Origin: Haliotis asinina | Lineage: Eukaryota; Mollusca; Gastropoda; Lepetellida; Haliotidae | DNA length: 64,000 nucleotides | Assembly: GCF_037392515.1 (NCBI RefSeq) | Contig: NC_090285.1 | Location: forward strand, 2,359,501-2,423,500 | Direction of reading: 5' to 3' | In this document: positions 21,598 through 33,640 of the stretch, one piece after another | Layout of the letters: each line of letters starts with the position of its first letter | How positions within the stretch are numbered: the first letter of the stretch is position 1 | Notes under the pieces: generated by a model | Seen by the model: the letters and a program-made list of their open reading frames with translations, nothing else | The model's database searches: none | Told to the model about the DNA's origin: nothing | Program-made: the position numbers and the translations under genes

Positions 21598-22052
21598 TTC
21601 CACCTCTGTCTGCCAGGTAGCCCATTTACCATTTGTACCTGTGTCTGCCAGGTAGCCCATTTACCATTTGTACCTGTGTCTGCCAGGTTGGCCATTTACC
21701 ATTTGTACCTGTGTCTGCCAGGTAGACCATTTACCATTTGTACCTGTGTCTGCCAGGTAGACCATTTACCATTTGTACCTGTGTCTGCCAGGTAGACCAT
21801 TTACCATTTGTACCTGTGTCTGCCAGGTAGCCCATTTACCATTTGCACCTGTGTCTGCCAGCTAGCCCATTTACCATTTGTACCTGTGTCTGCCAGCTAG
21901 CCCATTTACCATTTGTACCTGTGTCTGCCAGGTAGCCCATTTACCATTTGTAGCTGTGTCTTCCAGGTGGCCCATTTACCATTTGTACCTGTGTCTGCCA
22001 GGTAGCCCATTTACTATTTGTACCTGTGTCTGCCAGGTAGCCCATTTACTAT
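21598..22052. repeat. 35-bp minisatellite, about 13 copies
   Basis: The unit contains CCATTTACCATTTGTACCTG and TGTCTGCCAGGTAG. Copies differ at a few positions (GTAGCCC, GTAGACC, GTTGGCC). The period is not a multiple of three; ORFs through it are artefacts. Confidence 0.93.
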
Positions 22053-22693
22053 TCCTTTGCCTGTGCAAGTCGGTGAGATGAGAATGTACGAAGGTACAAA
22101 GTACACCATTCTGTCCAAGCAGCGCCGCCTCGTCAGATATATTTTACTCAGATCTACAGAACAACAGTCATAATGCAAACGTTGTGTCTTTCTTGCATGT
22201 CTTCTAACAAGATCGTTAATATTGTATCGCCCCGAGCGTTGAAAGTGTTTACATTGCTACAATGTTATGTTTCTAGGTGATGGCAGGTGTTGAGGAGACG
22301 TGATGCTGTGTTTTATATGCTAGCTTCAGCAGTCAACCGTCGTCACCCCTAGAGTGGGACAGAATACCGCCGTCGACAAATTCGACAGCCGTCATCCCCC
22401 CTGGTGTTGCGCAGAATACCAGCCGTCGTCACTACCGCTATGGGATAGAATACCGATCTGGACAACTGTGAAATGACTGGACGAAGCGGCGGTCACCCGG
22501 GTAAGTGAGGGCTGATGGTTTAGACTGTGTGTTTAAATCGGGGTTGTCTGTAAAAGTGGTCACGGGGATAAGTAAAACTTCGCTATATTATGTTTGTGAA
22601 ACACTGAAAACCAGACTGTCACTTTGTTTCCCCTTCTCTCGTCCTTGCCTCAGGGGCCATGTACCGGCCAGTCGTGGGGTCAAGTCAGGTACA
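22053..22693. other. Intergenic, nothing recognised
   Basis: Contains three short related stretches with CCGTCGTC/GTCATCACCC near 22338-22450, which may be a decayed 50-60-bp repeat. No gene or element recognised. Confidence 0.5.
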
Positions 22694-23206
22694 TCAAGAT
22701 GACGCTTCAAGGTTTCCGTAGATCTTAGCGCAGATCAGTAGTCTGGAGAGAGTGTTGCTCCTTAGATGTATGTGCAGAAGGCTATTCAGTAGATCTAAGT
22801 ACAGCGCGATGCTCCGTAGATCTACGTACAGACCAGTGCTCCATAGATCTATGTACAGAGTGGTGTTCGGCAGATCTTTCAAAGAAGACTTTACAAGACA
22901 ACAGTTGACAGCTTGTTGCGCATTTACCGTATGTGTTGTTTGATCGACTCTTTTTTTCATGGATCTATGAGGAAACTGATCTAAGATGAACAGACATTGA
23001 CGTTCCATGTTCTTTAGTGTAATATCTGTAACAGGAACTGTGGGGGGAAATGGAAACATTACTTCTCCAAACGATGAATATTTTGGCACAGTTATATCCA
23101 TTATGAACCATAAGAAATGCATTAGTTCTTCGACGACTTGGCTTGTGGGAAGAGTGTCCAAAACATTATTATCAGCAAGGGTATCACTGACTGGTTTCTC
23201 GGTCAC
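22694..23206 (-). CDS. Hypothetical 170-codon ORF with repetitive C-terminus
   Basis: Starts MTEKPVSDTLADNN and stays open for 170 codons. Residues about 1-115 look non-repetitive, with a hydrophobic stretch VVEELMHFLWFIMDITV near residue 25. The last 50 or so residues are a 10-residue repeat (LYIDLWSTGL, YVDLRSIAL, YLDLL) produced by the 30-bp repeat at 22735-22880. I recognise no family. It could be an exon of a gene, an old transposon piece, or chance. Confidence 0.25.
   Translation of the reverse strand: MTEKPVSDTLADNNVLDTLPTSQVVEELMHFLWFIMDITVPKYSSFGEVMFPFPPTVPVTDITLKNMERQCLFILDQFPHRSMKKRVDQTTHTVNAQQAVNCCLVKSSLKDLPNTTLYIDLWSTGLYVDLRSIALYLDLLNSLLHIHLRSNTLSRLLICAKIYGNLEASS
22735..22880. 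repeat. Degenerate 30-bp repeat, about 5 copies
   Basis: Copies share GTAGATCTA and GTACAG around a variable GTGCTCC core. Confidence 0.75.
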
Positions 23207-23479
23207 TGCCGCCTTACAGCTTTAGCGGGAGGAAGCTCGGACGCATTATACTGTCACCCGTTGTGATCAGTTTAGTCTCTTTGGGAGAAAGCAGTGACTC
23301 CGTGTCCAAATCTTGATCGCGCCGCTGGTTCCAGGATTGTCAGGCTTTGCCCTAGTGTTGAACGGACCATCGTGATGTAACTGGAATAGTCATTCCATGG
23401 CGTACACCATTTCTTCCATATCGCTTTCTATAATGTACTATCTACGATCGTTCAGTATGTTGGAATTGGTCTTGAGCAA

Positions 23480-23643
23480 CCTGTGCTTGTCGCAAGAGAC
23501 GACTAAAGGGATCGGCTGACACATGTCATCGAATCCCAGTTTTGTAGATCTATGGTGATGTTGTTGATCACTGGATTGTGTGGTCCAGACTCGATTATTT
23601 TCAGACCACGGCCATATAGCTGGAATATTGCGGCGTTAAACAG
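23480..23643 (+). mobile_element. SINE (B type), diverged
   Basis: It runs from TGCTTGTCGCAAGAGACGAC through GACTCGATTATTTTCAGACC and GCCATATAGCTGGAATATTG to GCGGCGTTAAA, matching the reverse complement of the copies at 52714 and 32236. It lacks the head beyond the TTGTCGCAAG end and has internal substitutions. Confidence 0.8.
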
Positions 23644-26073
23644 CTACCAACCAATAGTCACTAACTGTATATTCCTGATTTCAGTAATCTGAAACAAATT
23701 CTATTTTTGTAGTCGTCTTTTGAAGAAAAAGAGAGGTACATGTCCCCATGACGGAGTATTCTTGTTACCTGTGAACCGGTTATGACTGTAGAGTTCGAGG
23801 CAGCCCCCGCTATTGACCCCAACACTTGCCCCCTTCCTGTCACGTCCTCCCACGCTACCTGCTGTGTGTGTCCAGTATAAGCTAGCTGTCCCTGGCAGTC
23901 AACAGTTGAGTTGGTTCAGGATACACAGCTCGCCAATGTCAACTCGGCGTGGACCCAGCACTCAGAAATAACCCCGGCCAGGATTACGGCCAACTACAAA
24001 CAATGGTCATTTAAAACCTGGAAATAGAACAAGCTTATATTTTTAGAAGGTTAAGTGTTCATTGTCTCCCGACAGACTGATTACACCGGGAGACAACTGT
24101 CTCCATATATTCAGATAAACATAAAGGCCGTGTGACAATGAGGAGACAGACTGATTACCCCGGGAGACAACTGTCTCCATATATTCAGATAAACATAAAG
24201 GCCGTGTGACAATGGGGAGACAGACTGTTGCACAAAGGATCCGATGGTGGTCTATATAACATCAATACATAGGTTTGCAGGTAGATCATTAGATTAACTG
24301 ATAGATATCAGAAAATATAATTAGGATGCACATACTACTAATTTATGGTGCAAGATACCATCATTTCTACATGCTAAGTTAGTTGGTTACTTTCAATATT
24401 CGATTGTATCTGGACACATGATTTTTGTAAGTTTGTATCACAATATATGTTGTTGTTTTGAATTTGTCTAGTACATCAAAATCTTAATTATTAAAACAAC
24501 ATATTTACTGATACATTAATAAATTAGCGTATTTGATGAAATACACAATGGCTACTATCCCAGTGTCTGGAACAACTGTTATAAAGCAGTGTCGTGTAGT
24601 TCTAGGTGACTCCTGGTAGTTTCATGATCACCACTAAAACCAGGAGTTACCCACTCCGTGACATCAAACAATGGCCTTAAGCAGACTAAGCTTCAATGAA
24701 GTAAAACCAAAATATTTTTCAAGTTATTGTGTAGTCACTGTGAACAGTTGAGTTGCATCCATAACCACGCTTTCACTGAAGCTAGGTATGTGTACTTTAA
24801 ATTTAGAATCTCAAGAACCTTTAAATTTACGCTCAACATATTTTACTTATTACGGTTTATAAAGTTTAAAAGCTGGAAAGACGATGTTTAAAGAACCTGA
24901 CCCTTTTGTCAGTTTACACCAAGTTTATTAACATTCTCCAGTCAATGTGTAAAGCTCTGCAACCCTCTGTGCTCTAAATTTTATCCACACACTCCAGAAT
25001 GATACACTTGCCAAGTGGGGAGTCGTCTCGCAGATACATTATGTAAATACATGATACTCACATTTCCATATTCATAAAAAATCTCTACAAAATGTAGAGT
25101 CGATTATACAGTTCCCAGTGTATCATAATCATATGTTTACGAAATACTGTTGAATGATATTGATAGCAGGTGATCGAGACATGGGGTCCCGCTAAGCAAC
25201 ACTTACAAAGTCAAGTCAAGCCATCACATAACAATATCTGTTGCTTGAAACAAAATACACGGGTAATGTAAGTCAGCAAAGGAAATTGTGTTAGACATCT
25301 TTTTTGTCACATCAAATTGTGTCATGTCCTACACGTCTACCTTCAAACCTTTGACATGCGCACTGAGACCTGGAATAATAACCTGATGAAAAACCGGCGA
25401 GTGAAGTTCAGTGTGATCTCTGATCCGCGAAGAAAGAAATTGTTCTATTATAACTCAAAAGTATGAAATGTAGAAGTAGGAAGCTGGAGCTACAGTAATG
25501 AGGTTCGACGCAAGGGGAGAGTTCACCAACACCCAGACAAGGCCGGACCAACGTGACACTTCACTATACTGGCAGCCGGTTCCGTTTAGTCAGCCACACG
25601 TGAGAAAGAACAAGCGCTGCAAAACCAGCGCCCAGTCTGCCCAGTCTGCCCTGATGGTCCAGTTGCATAGATAACTTTAGAAGAGCGACCTTGCCAGTTA
25701 CAATTCAATCAACATTCTGAGCGTGACCTTCTCCGCTTGTCTCCGTCACCATGGCGATGAGGACCGATTCTGCAGCCTAGTCTAATCCGATACTTCAGTT
25801 CCATTGTATCTTAAAGTTACAAAGCCAAGTTCTGTATGGCCTTGACGTTTTAATGATATATTGCCCTACTACTATGGGTTCCTATGGTACAGCCACTGGC
25901 CCTGTTACTGCAGCTATATGTCCCCCAGTACGTCCATAGTCCCGTTATGTATATCTTAAGGTAGGGTCACAGTCATATTTACGTACAGCTACACTCCTTT
26001 GAGAACAGATTTAGCTTTCTTAAGACCAGTTATCCCCTACAGCTATGTACTTTCGTGTTACATGAAATAAAGC
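23644..26073. other. Intergenic, AT-rich; no gene recognised
   Basis: Apart from a 74-bp tandem duplication (24072-24219) I see no exon, RNA gene or element. Confidence 0.6.
24072..24219. repeat. 74-bp direct duplication with a near-palindrome
   Basis: Two head-to-tail copies differ at about two bases. Each holds GGGAGACAACTGTCTCC, an inverted repeat that could form a short hairpin, followed by ATATATTCAGATAAACATAA. Confidence 0.85.
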
Positions 26074-26395
26074 TACACTGGACAAAGAAAAAGGAAAAGG
26101 AAACGCAACGCCCAAGTGTGATATTTACAAAAATATTTCTACAACGCTTTTATGAGATCGAATTTAGTGTTATGGATACGTTTACCTATTGTCTTTACAA
26201 TGATTTCCAACACTAAAGGGCAACAGTTGCGTATTTGTCGGCCAAATACAAGTGGAAACAATAAGGTCACAACATGTATGGAGAAAAATCTGAAAGCATG
26301 GTGCACGTGAAAGTGTGGCTACCTGTGGCTGATATGTGTGGCTAAAAACGTGGCAGTACCGTGCTGAAATACACATTTATTCGGAATGCGCCAAG

Positions 26396-27960
26396 ATGCC
26401 AAGATTGAGGGAACAGGTGGGGACTGAGCCATTGGACGTTTAGTGGCCGGAGATAGCCACTCACCAGTAGCCCGACTTCTAAATGTGTATAAAGGTAAGA
26501 CTTTTCTAGCATTACAGACGCTTTAACACCACAAGAGACCGACCGAGAAGTGGCAGATCAAGGGCGACAACTCATGCTCTGGAGCGCCTCCTCAGGATAT
26601 CCCATATGCGGAATCGAACTGTCACTTAGCGTACACCGCTCACAACATTCCTGCACTCCGTAGAGTGTCGGCACAGACCGTCAGGAATCGTCTAAGACTC
26701 CGTTGTCGCACACAACTGTGATTGAGTCGAGCTGTTCGAGCATGGACCTTCGTAAACTGGAGGAGGATTTGGTTCAATGACGAGGCGTGTTTTAAGCTGT
26801 TTCATCATGATGAAAGGATACTTGTTTACCGGAGGCGGGATGAACGTTATGTACAGTCGTCCCTGCGTTCTTGAGAGTAAGATTCTGGGGAGGAAGTGTC
26901 GTGACGTGGTGAAGTAAGGTTTTGGGGAGGAAGTGTCGTGGCGTGGTGAAGTAAGGTTCTGGGGAGGAAGTGTCGTGGCGTGTTGAAGTAAGACTCTGGG
27001 GAGGAAGTGTCGTGGTGTGGTGAAGTAAGGTTCTGGGGAGGAAGTGTCATGACGTGTTGAAGTAAGGTTCTGGGGAGGAAGTGTCGTGGCGTGTTGAAGT
27101 AAGACTCTGGGGAGGAAGTGTCGTGACGTGGTGAAGTAAGGTTCTGGGGAGGAAGTGTCGTGACGTGGTGAAGTAAGGTTCTGGGGAGGAAGTGTCGTGG
27201 CGTGTTGAAGTAAGACTCTGGGGAGGAAGTGTCGTGGTGTGGTGAAGTAAGGTTCTGGGGAGGAAGTGTCATGACGTGTTGAAGTAAGGTTCTGGGGAGG
27301 AAGTGTCGTGGCGTGTTGAAGTAAGACTCTGGGGAGGAAGTGTCGTGACGTGGTGAAGTAAGGTTCTGGGGAGGAAGTGTCGTGACGTGGTGAAGTAAGG
27401 TTCTGGGGAGGAAGTGTCGTGGCGTGTTGAAGTAAGACTCTGGGGAGGAAGTGTCGTGACGTGGTGAAGTAAGGTTCTGGGGAGGAAGTGTCGTGACGTG
27501 GTGAAGTAAGGTTCTGGGGAGGAAGTGTCGTGACGTGGTGAAGTAAGGTTCTGGGGAGGAAGTGTCGTGACGTGGTGAAGTAAGACTCTGGGGAGGAAGT
27601 GTCGTGATGTGGTGAACTATATCTGCTAATGGGAGGACAAATCTCGTGAACAGACAAAGGAAATTCAACTGCAGTTTGTTATCGTGACGAAATTCTTCAG
27701 CGCTGTTTTCTTCCTTCAATCAAAGTCCGATGTGAGATATTACAATGCACGACCACATGTGGCACGTGCTACAGTGAATTGTGAATTATTGCTAACAATA
27801 ACGTAAACGTGCTCCCATGGCCCTCAAAATCACCTCAACGCAGCCCCATCGAGCATTCGTGGGACCACCTCGACAGACGTGTACGACTGCGACGACATCA
27901 ACTCCAGACACTTCAACAGTTACGCAAGCGAACGCCAATATTCAGTAAGCTTGTAATTAC
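26396..27960 (+). pseudogene. Tc1 transposase relic (DD34E family)
   Basis: It begins MPRLREQ at 26396. After frame changes it reads GRLVAGDSHSPVARLLNVYK (DNA-binding helix-turn-helix), AHNIPALRRVSAQTVRNRLR, RIWFNDEACFKL (first catalytic Asp) and VYRRRDERYVQSS. The minisatellite follows. It then resumes with TISANG-type sequence, NARPHVARATVNC and NNVNVLPWPSKSPQRSPIEH, whose Glu in SPIEHSWD is the third acidic residue. The Asp expected just before NARPH is not visible. Stops, frame changes and the array make it inactive. Confidence 0.88.
26882..27621 (+). repeat. 37-bp minisatellite, 20 copies, inside Tc1 transposase
   Basis: Each unit derives from the codons for the conserved FGGGSVMVWGG motif (here read as RFWGGSVVTW). 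Units come in two main kinds (GTTCTGG and ACTCTGG). Units 3-8 (26956-27177) and 9-14 (27178-27399) are the same six-unit block, a 222-bp higher-order repeat. Flanking transposase sequence continues on both sides, so the array grew in place. Confidence 0.95.
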
Positions 27961-28086
27961 ACTGGATGGATCAGGACACACTTTGTTATATTCATGTTAA
28001 ATCACATATTTAGTAAATCGATTTTGAATTAGGCATCAACGTACCTTGATTTCGCCCTGCAGTGTTTCCTTTGTTTGGCCAATGAA

Positions 28087-28234
28087 GATCCCTCAAATGA
28101 AGGCATCTAAAGTACAGCTACAGGCCCATAAATTATAAGTCATTGCCGTTAAAGAAGCGTTTTAAGACCAGTTAGGTTAAAGGTTTAAAAAGCCCTGACT
28201 GTAAGAGTCGCCTCCATTACAAGCCTGGTATGTG
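28087..28234. other. Short spacer, nothing recognised
   Basis: Unique sequence between the Tc1 element and the next minisatellite. Confidence 0.6.
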
Positions 28235-29785
28235 AAATAGGTATATCTTAAAAGTTAGTGCACATTGAAAATAAGTATATTGTGAAAGTAGGTGTATATT
28301 GAGCGGTATATATTGAAAGTAGATATACATTAAAGAAGGTATATTAAAATAGGTATACACTAAAGTATATATAATTTAAAGTAAGTGTAGATTAAGGTAG
28401 GTCGGTAGTAAAGTAAGTATATATTGTGAGTAGATAAATATCAAAGTAGGTACATATTAAAGTAGATATCTATCAAATTAGATACATATTATAGTAGGCA
28501 TACATGGAAGTATGTGTATTTTAAAGGAGGTATATCTCAAAGTAGATCTGCATTAAAGTAAGTGTATATTGTAAGTAGGTATATATCAAATTAAGCACAT
28601 ATTAAAGTAGATATGCATCAAAGTAAAAATTATTAAAGTATGTATGCATTAAAGAAGGTTTATATTAAAGTAGGTGTGCATGAAAGTAAGGATCCTATAA
28701 AGTTGCTATATATCACAGTAGTTATGTATTAAAGTAGGCATATATCACAATAGTTAAATATATATATTAAAGCAGAGGTATATTGTAATTCGGTATATAT
28801 TAAAGTAGGTACATATCAAAGCAGTTATACATTACAGTTGGTACATATCAAAGTAGTTATACATTAAAGTTGGTACATATCAAAGTAGTTATACATTAAA
28901 GTAGGTATCTATCAAAGTGGGTATACATTAAAGTAGGTATCTATCAAAGTGGGTATACATTAAAGTAGGTACATATCAAAGCAGTTATACATTAAAGTAG
29001 GTACATATCAAAGCAGTTATACATTAAAGTAGGTACATATCAAAGTAGTTATACATTAAAGTAGGTATCTATCAAAGTAGTTATACATTAAAGTAGGTAT
29101 CTATCAAAGTGGGTATACATTAAAGTAGGTACATATCAAAGCAGTTATACATTAAAGTTGGTACATATCAAAGCAGTTATACATTAAAGTAGGTACATAT
29201 CAAAGTAGTTATACATTAAAGTAGGTACATATCAAAGTAGTTATACATAAAAGTAGGTATCTATCAAAGTGGGTATAGATTAAAGTAGGTACATATCAAA
29301 GTAGTTGTACATTAAAGTAGGTACATATCAAAGCAGTTATACATTAAAGTAGGTATCTATCAAAGTAGTTATACATTAAAGTAGGTATCTATCAAAGTGG
29401 GTATACATTAAAGTAGGTACATATCAAAGCAGTTATACATTAAAGTTGGTACATATCAAAGCAGTTATACATTAAAGTAGGTACATATCAAAGTAGTTAT
29501 ACATTAAAGTAGGTACATATCAAAGTAGTTATACATTAAAGTAGGTATCTATCAAAGTGGGTATAGATTAAAGTAGGTACATATCAAAGTAGTTATACAT
29601 TAAAGTAGGTACATATCAAAGCAGTTATACATTAAAGTAGGTACATATCAAAGCAGTTATACATTAAAGTAGGTACATATCAAAGTAGTTATACATTAAA
29701 GTAGGTATCTATCAAAGTGGGTATACATTAAAGTAGGTATCTATCAAAGTGGGTATAGATTAAAGTAGGTATACATCCCTGTGAT
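28235..29785. repeat. Composite 16/32-bp minisatellite, ~1.55 kb
   Basis: Built from 16-bp monomers of two kinds, AAAGTAGGTACATATC and AAAGCAGTTATACATT, that alternate as 32-bp dimers. The left 550 bp is strongly diverged and irregular, while the right kilobase is nearly uniform, so the active growth zone is on the right. There is no coding capacity. Confidence 0.93.
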
Positions 29786-31568
29786 GTATGCAGTGACATC
29801 TGGTCCACAGTTTCAGCCCCAAAGTAAACGTCGCCTGTTTAACGGTTGTCATACGGTTGTGCTCGATTGTGGCGCCAACCACGTGTTGCACCAATAATCT
29901 GTATAGGATGTCCACCCTGCAGTGGAGTCCCCATAAACGCCGTGTTCTGAACTGTGTTCCATTGCCTCTCGTTCTCTTAAACTAGTTCACTGTTGTAAGT
30001 GTACGTATCAGTGACTTACAAAGATTCCCTTCAGGACAGTGGGCGACCACCTGACATTGTCACTTTGTCTCATATGGGGGTGCATTATATGACAACCTCT
30101 TGCAGTGCCCCATCACTTTCACATCCAACCTACTACAACAGACAGGTTGTTGTACACCATGACCTTAACTGGTTATATGTGTCAAGCCTCGGGACTCACT
30201 CTCCAATCCATATCGCTGTTTGTCTCATAATCTTTCTTAAAAATGCATATGTATATGTATATGTCAAACTGCAGGAATTGGTACTTTGCCACTTTGTCAA
30301 GCTAATTGTGTGTCAACTGTTCCCCCATACGAGTATGTGTACTTTACCCCTAGATGAATTTGTGTGTCAACTGTTCTTCCAGATATGCATACCTGTGTAC
30401 TGTTCCCCAGGTGTGTCATCTGTTCCCCAGGTATAAGTGTGCCTGCCCCCAACCTCCCTGTATGTTGTTATCCCCGCAAGTACACGCGTGTCTCCAGCTG
30501 CCCAGACCGTGCACTGTAAAAAGCGGCGTTGAACCCATCTCATTCATTCACTAACTCGCACCTGTCTACAGTACCCACTGTGTGTTTGATGTTTCCCGAA
30601 CCGGTCCATACACGTGTGTCTGCTGTCCATAGCTTGTCAGGGACACAGCTGCCGTCCGTACAAGCTCAACACGTGTTAAGCTGACACATGTCGTGGGCGA
30701 TTCTGGTCTCCACGTGGTCGACAGCTAACAAGTAGACCATGGTCGTGGTACATAACAACTGCTGGCAGCGTCTAGATATTATATGTAACATGATAAAATA
30801 TTCAATATTTTAAAGATATAACGGGCTCATATACGGGAAGAGATAAAATACACTACAGTTGAATGTTCATAGCGAAGCCTATCGCGTGTTTGGGAGTCAT
30901 TGGAGTGCCCCGGGGAATGTCGGGGATTCACTCGAGAGCATGGTAAGGATTCGCATTGTGCTAGTACGTCCTTGATGCTGGGCTCCCTCCATCCTAGGAA
31001 TAGAAGCACGTTGGCCGCACTGCTCCAGCTGCGAGGGCCCTAAGGAGAACTGTTCTACCAACGTATGGGTGACTTGTGTTTGCTTCCACCTCACAGAGAA
31101 CAATCAATGCTTATGTTGGACAAGTCAACATGATGTTGTCAAGTGACACGAGTTGAGTAATTCGGGGGCTCAATCTCGGGATTTCCACCAGTGGTATTTC
31201 AGCACGTTTGTCTGAAATTTGGTAACTCGCCTGGGACGTGTGCATGCTTGGGGTGCACGGGGTCAGATTGGGAACACGGCACAGGTATTAGGGGTCAAGA
31301 CACACGTGGAGACTGTCTCTGGTTGACCTCCTGGACCTCAAGTAGCCACACTGTATCCCGTCAACAGGTAAGAACTTCTACATAAACTTATTCAATAATG
31401 TCACTGTTGGCTTATACTGTTACTTCATTGATGTACTTGGTGGTTGTATAGATGAAATGTTTGCCCTTCACGACGAAATCCTCGCTTTAGTGTAATGTGT
31501 CACGCCTAATTACCACTGTCTTGATAGCCACCGACCTGAAATCTATTTAAAAGGAAACTTTCACATTC
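29786..31568. other. Intergenic; only a SINE tail recognised
   Basis: A SINE 3' end (GTAAAAAGCGGCGTTGAACC and a CATT-rich tail) lies at about 30514-30553. A 145-codon ORF at 29999-30436 has no recognisable domain and includes a repeated TGTGTCAACTGTTC segment, so I do not call it. Confidence 0.5.
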
Positions 31569-31690
31569 AGTGAGTGAGTTTATTTTCATGCCGCTTTTAG
31601 CACTATTCCAACAATATCACTGCGGGGAACACCAGAACTGGGCTTCACACGTTGTACCTGTTCACATTCAGAGCTGAGTCAAGATACAGT
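31569..31690 (-). mobile_element. SINE 3' half
   Basis: GTGAGTGAGTTTATTTTCAT, GCCGCTTTTAGCACTATTCC and CACCAGAACTGGGCTTCACA are the reverse complement of the SINE-A tail and body. The tRNA-like head is missing. Confidence 0.75.
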
Positions 31691-32235
31691 AGTTCTGGAC
31701 ACAGATTTGACCAACATCTAGTCGCTGAAAAGAATATAATTTACAAACTATGCTGTTCATTTTCAGAAACTGTGGAAATCTAAACGTGCCACATATTCTA
31801 GACAGTCACATATTCTAGACTTGCATGTGTGTTTTTTTTCTGGATACTTGTTAAGGGTATGTACGACAGACTAGACGCAGACCTTATTGGTGGTTTATGT
31901 AATATACCGTCACACCTGCACGACAGCTTGTAGTGTGCAGGCAACAATGCTGTCACCGGGAAGCGGCGTACATAGATGATGCATGTTATAGTCTACCGGG
32001 TTTCTCAAACATTTTACAGCTATTCGCCAGATATGCCGGTTGTTCTAAAGTGTAAAATATGTTATTGTCAAATATTTCTAGAAAAAGATATTCTGTATTA
32101 AACAAGGTCACCCGCCAGGCAACATTGTTGAACCATGTTAAAATACCAATAACGTCACAACCTGAAATCATTTACTGAAAGGATTAGCGTTTGGACCAAA
32201 TACCTATATGGATACTTATAATAAGTGAGCTCTCT
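31691..32235. other. Intergenic, nothing recognised
   Basis: No gene, element or repeat seen. Confidence 0.5.
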
Positions 32236-32450
32236 GTGAGTGAGTTTAGTTTTACGCCGCACTCAGCAATATTCCACAGATATGTCGAAGGTATGTAAAT
32301 AATCGAGTCTGGACCAATAATCAGCGCAATTTTGAACCGATGGCATGCGTCAACTAAGCCAGCGAGTTTGACCACCCGATCCCGTTAGTCGCCTCTCAAG
32401 ACGAGCATAGGTTTCTTGCAGATCAATATTCTAACCCGGATCTTCACGGA
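32236..32450 (-). mobile_element. SINE (B type), near complete
   Basis: GTGAGTGAGTTTAGTTTTAC, then GCCGCACTCAGCAATATTCC, AATAATCGAGTCTGGACCA and GACCACCCGATCCCGTTAGT match the 52714 copy in order, with small deletions. Confidence 0.85.
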
Positions 32451-33366
32451 TCTAAATAAGCACTGAAAGCACGTTTTGGTAGGTTTGAGGTTTAAGGGTT
32501 GTGTAACATACTTAACTTTAGTACATCAAAATAAAATAACTGATTATATTTTAACGATGCAGATTTAAACCTTACTGTCAACCGTGGTGTATTCCATTAG
32601 GCTTATCTGTCAACACATACGCGGTTAGTCATGTGGTCTCGTGACTCTGCTAGCTGTTGCCAAATTGTTGTTCTGGCGCACTGTTTGTCGGACAAAGTGT
32701 GTTTTGTGTGAATATCCGTGTAGCATGTACTGTATAGGATAAAGTGCTTTGTTTAGTTTGCCGAGGTTCATGTGTAGCTCTTACGTTGACCCCACACACC
32801 ACCATGTGACCTGCCCCCGAATGACAACATTGACATTACCGATTTCGATCTGGTGTAAATATACATTTTTACTAAACTGAGAGATCGATACTGATTGCCT
32901 GACTCCAATATATGTCTAATAGCGGAAATATCCCTGTTGGATCGATTATAACTTTAGACGTTATGAAGGGGAACTCTGTATATTTCATAAGCGGTTCTTC
33001 TTTAGGTATACTATACTCTATCATGTGTCTCTCTTGGGAAGCACCGGGCTATGGTAGATAGCACAATGTTCCACATCAGGGGCTGAGGTACCCGTCCACT
33101 ACAGTGTTGCATACGTCATCAACAAGTTCGGGAATGGCAAATTCGTGCATGGACACCTTGTATTAAGCAGGAAGATAGACCCTTGGCACGCAAACAGAGG
33201 AAGTCGCCATTAGCCACTAACTAACATCTCCGTATAGGATACTAGCTGTTATGAATGCTTGTGTTTCTAAAAGCAAACATGTTTATTTACGGTGGTGTGT
33301 TTTACACAGGAACAGATACAAAAGAGTTATAATGTTGTGAAAATGTTCAGATGATTTGATAAAAGG
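32451..33366. other. Intergenic, nothing recognised
   Basis: No gene, element or repeat seen. Confidence 0.5.
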
Positions 33367-33440
33367 GTGAGTGAGTTACGCCGCACTCAGCAGTATCTTG
33401 AGAAATGTCTCGGCGTTCTCAGCACCAAACACGGCTTAGA
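33367..33440 (-). mobile_element. SINE (B type) tail fragment
   Basis: GTGAGTGAGTTACGCCGCAC then TCAGCAGTATCTTGAGAAAT; about 70 bp remain. Confidence 0.65.
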
Positions 33441-33532
33441 AACAGATGAAGTGGCGATCCTTGCATTAATTATGGATTATATTTTCCATAAGTTGATATT
33501 GTTGTTTCTCATGCTCGCAGTGTGTGTGTGGG

Positions 33533-33640
33533 CGACGGGGTAGCCGAGTGGTTAAAGCGTTAGCTCGTTACGCCAAGGACTTCGATTCCCCATCTTTGTA
33601 CATAGCGTCAAGCACATTTCTGGCGTTAGGCAACAAACTC
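33533..33640 (+). mobile_element. SINE (A type), tRNA-like head
   Basis: GGGGTAGCCGAGTGGTTAAA GCGTTAGCTCGTTACGCC followed by TTCGATTCCCCATC is the tRNA-derived promoter head, then ACATTTCTGG of the body. It is not a functional tRNA: the arms do not close. Confidence 0.75.

Larger units (their letters stand above)
26074..28086 (+). mobile_element. Tc1/mariner-family DNA transposon, inactive
   Basis: The left end reads TACACTGGACAAAG and continues AAAAAGGAAAAGGAAACGC. The right end, reverse complemented, reads TTCATTGGCCAAACAAAGG followed by AAAC, so the terminal inverted repeats are recognisable but diverged. A TA target duplication is visible on the left and has become AA on the right. Inside is a Tc1 transposase relic split by a 37-bp minisatellite. 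Without the array the element would be about 1.27 kb, close to the 1.2-1.7 kb typical of Tc1 elements. Confidence 0.88.

Noticed and set aside
26692-27719. Minus-strand ORFs of 321 and 290 codons (SPRHDTSSPEPYF repeats)
   Set aside because: They are antisense to the 37-bp minisatellite and Tc1 transposase; there is no independent support.
29999-30436. 145-codon plus-strand ORF as a gene
   Set aside because: No domain, no splice or promoter context, and it contains a local duplication; chance is adequate.
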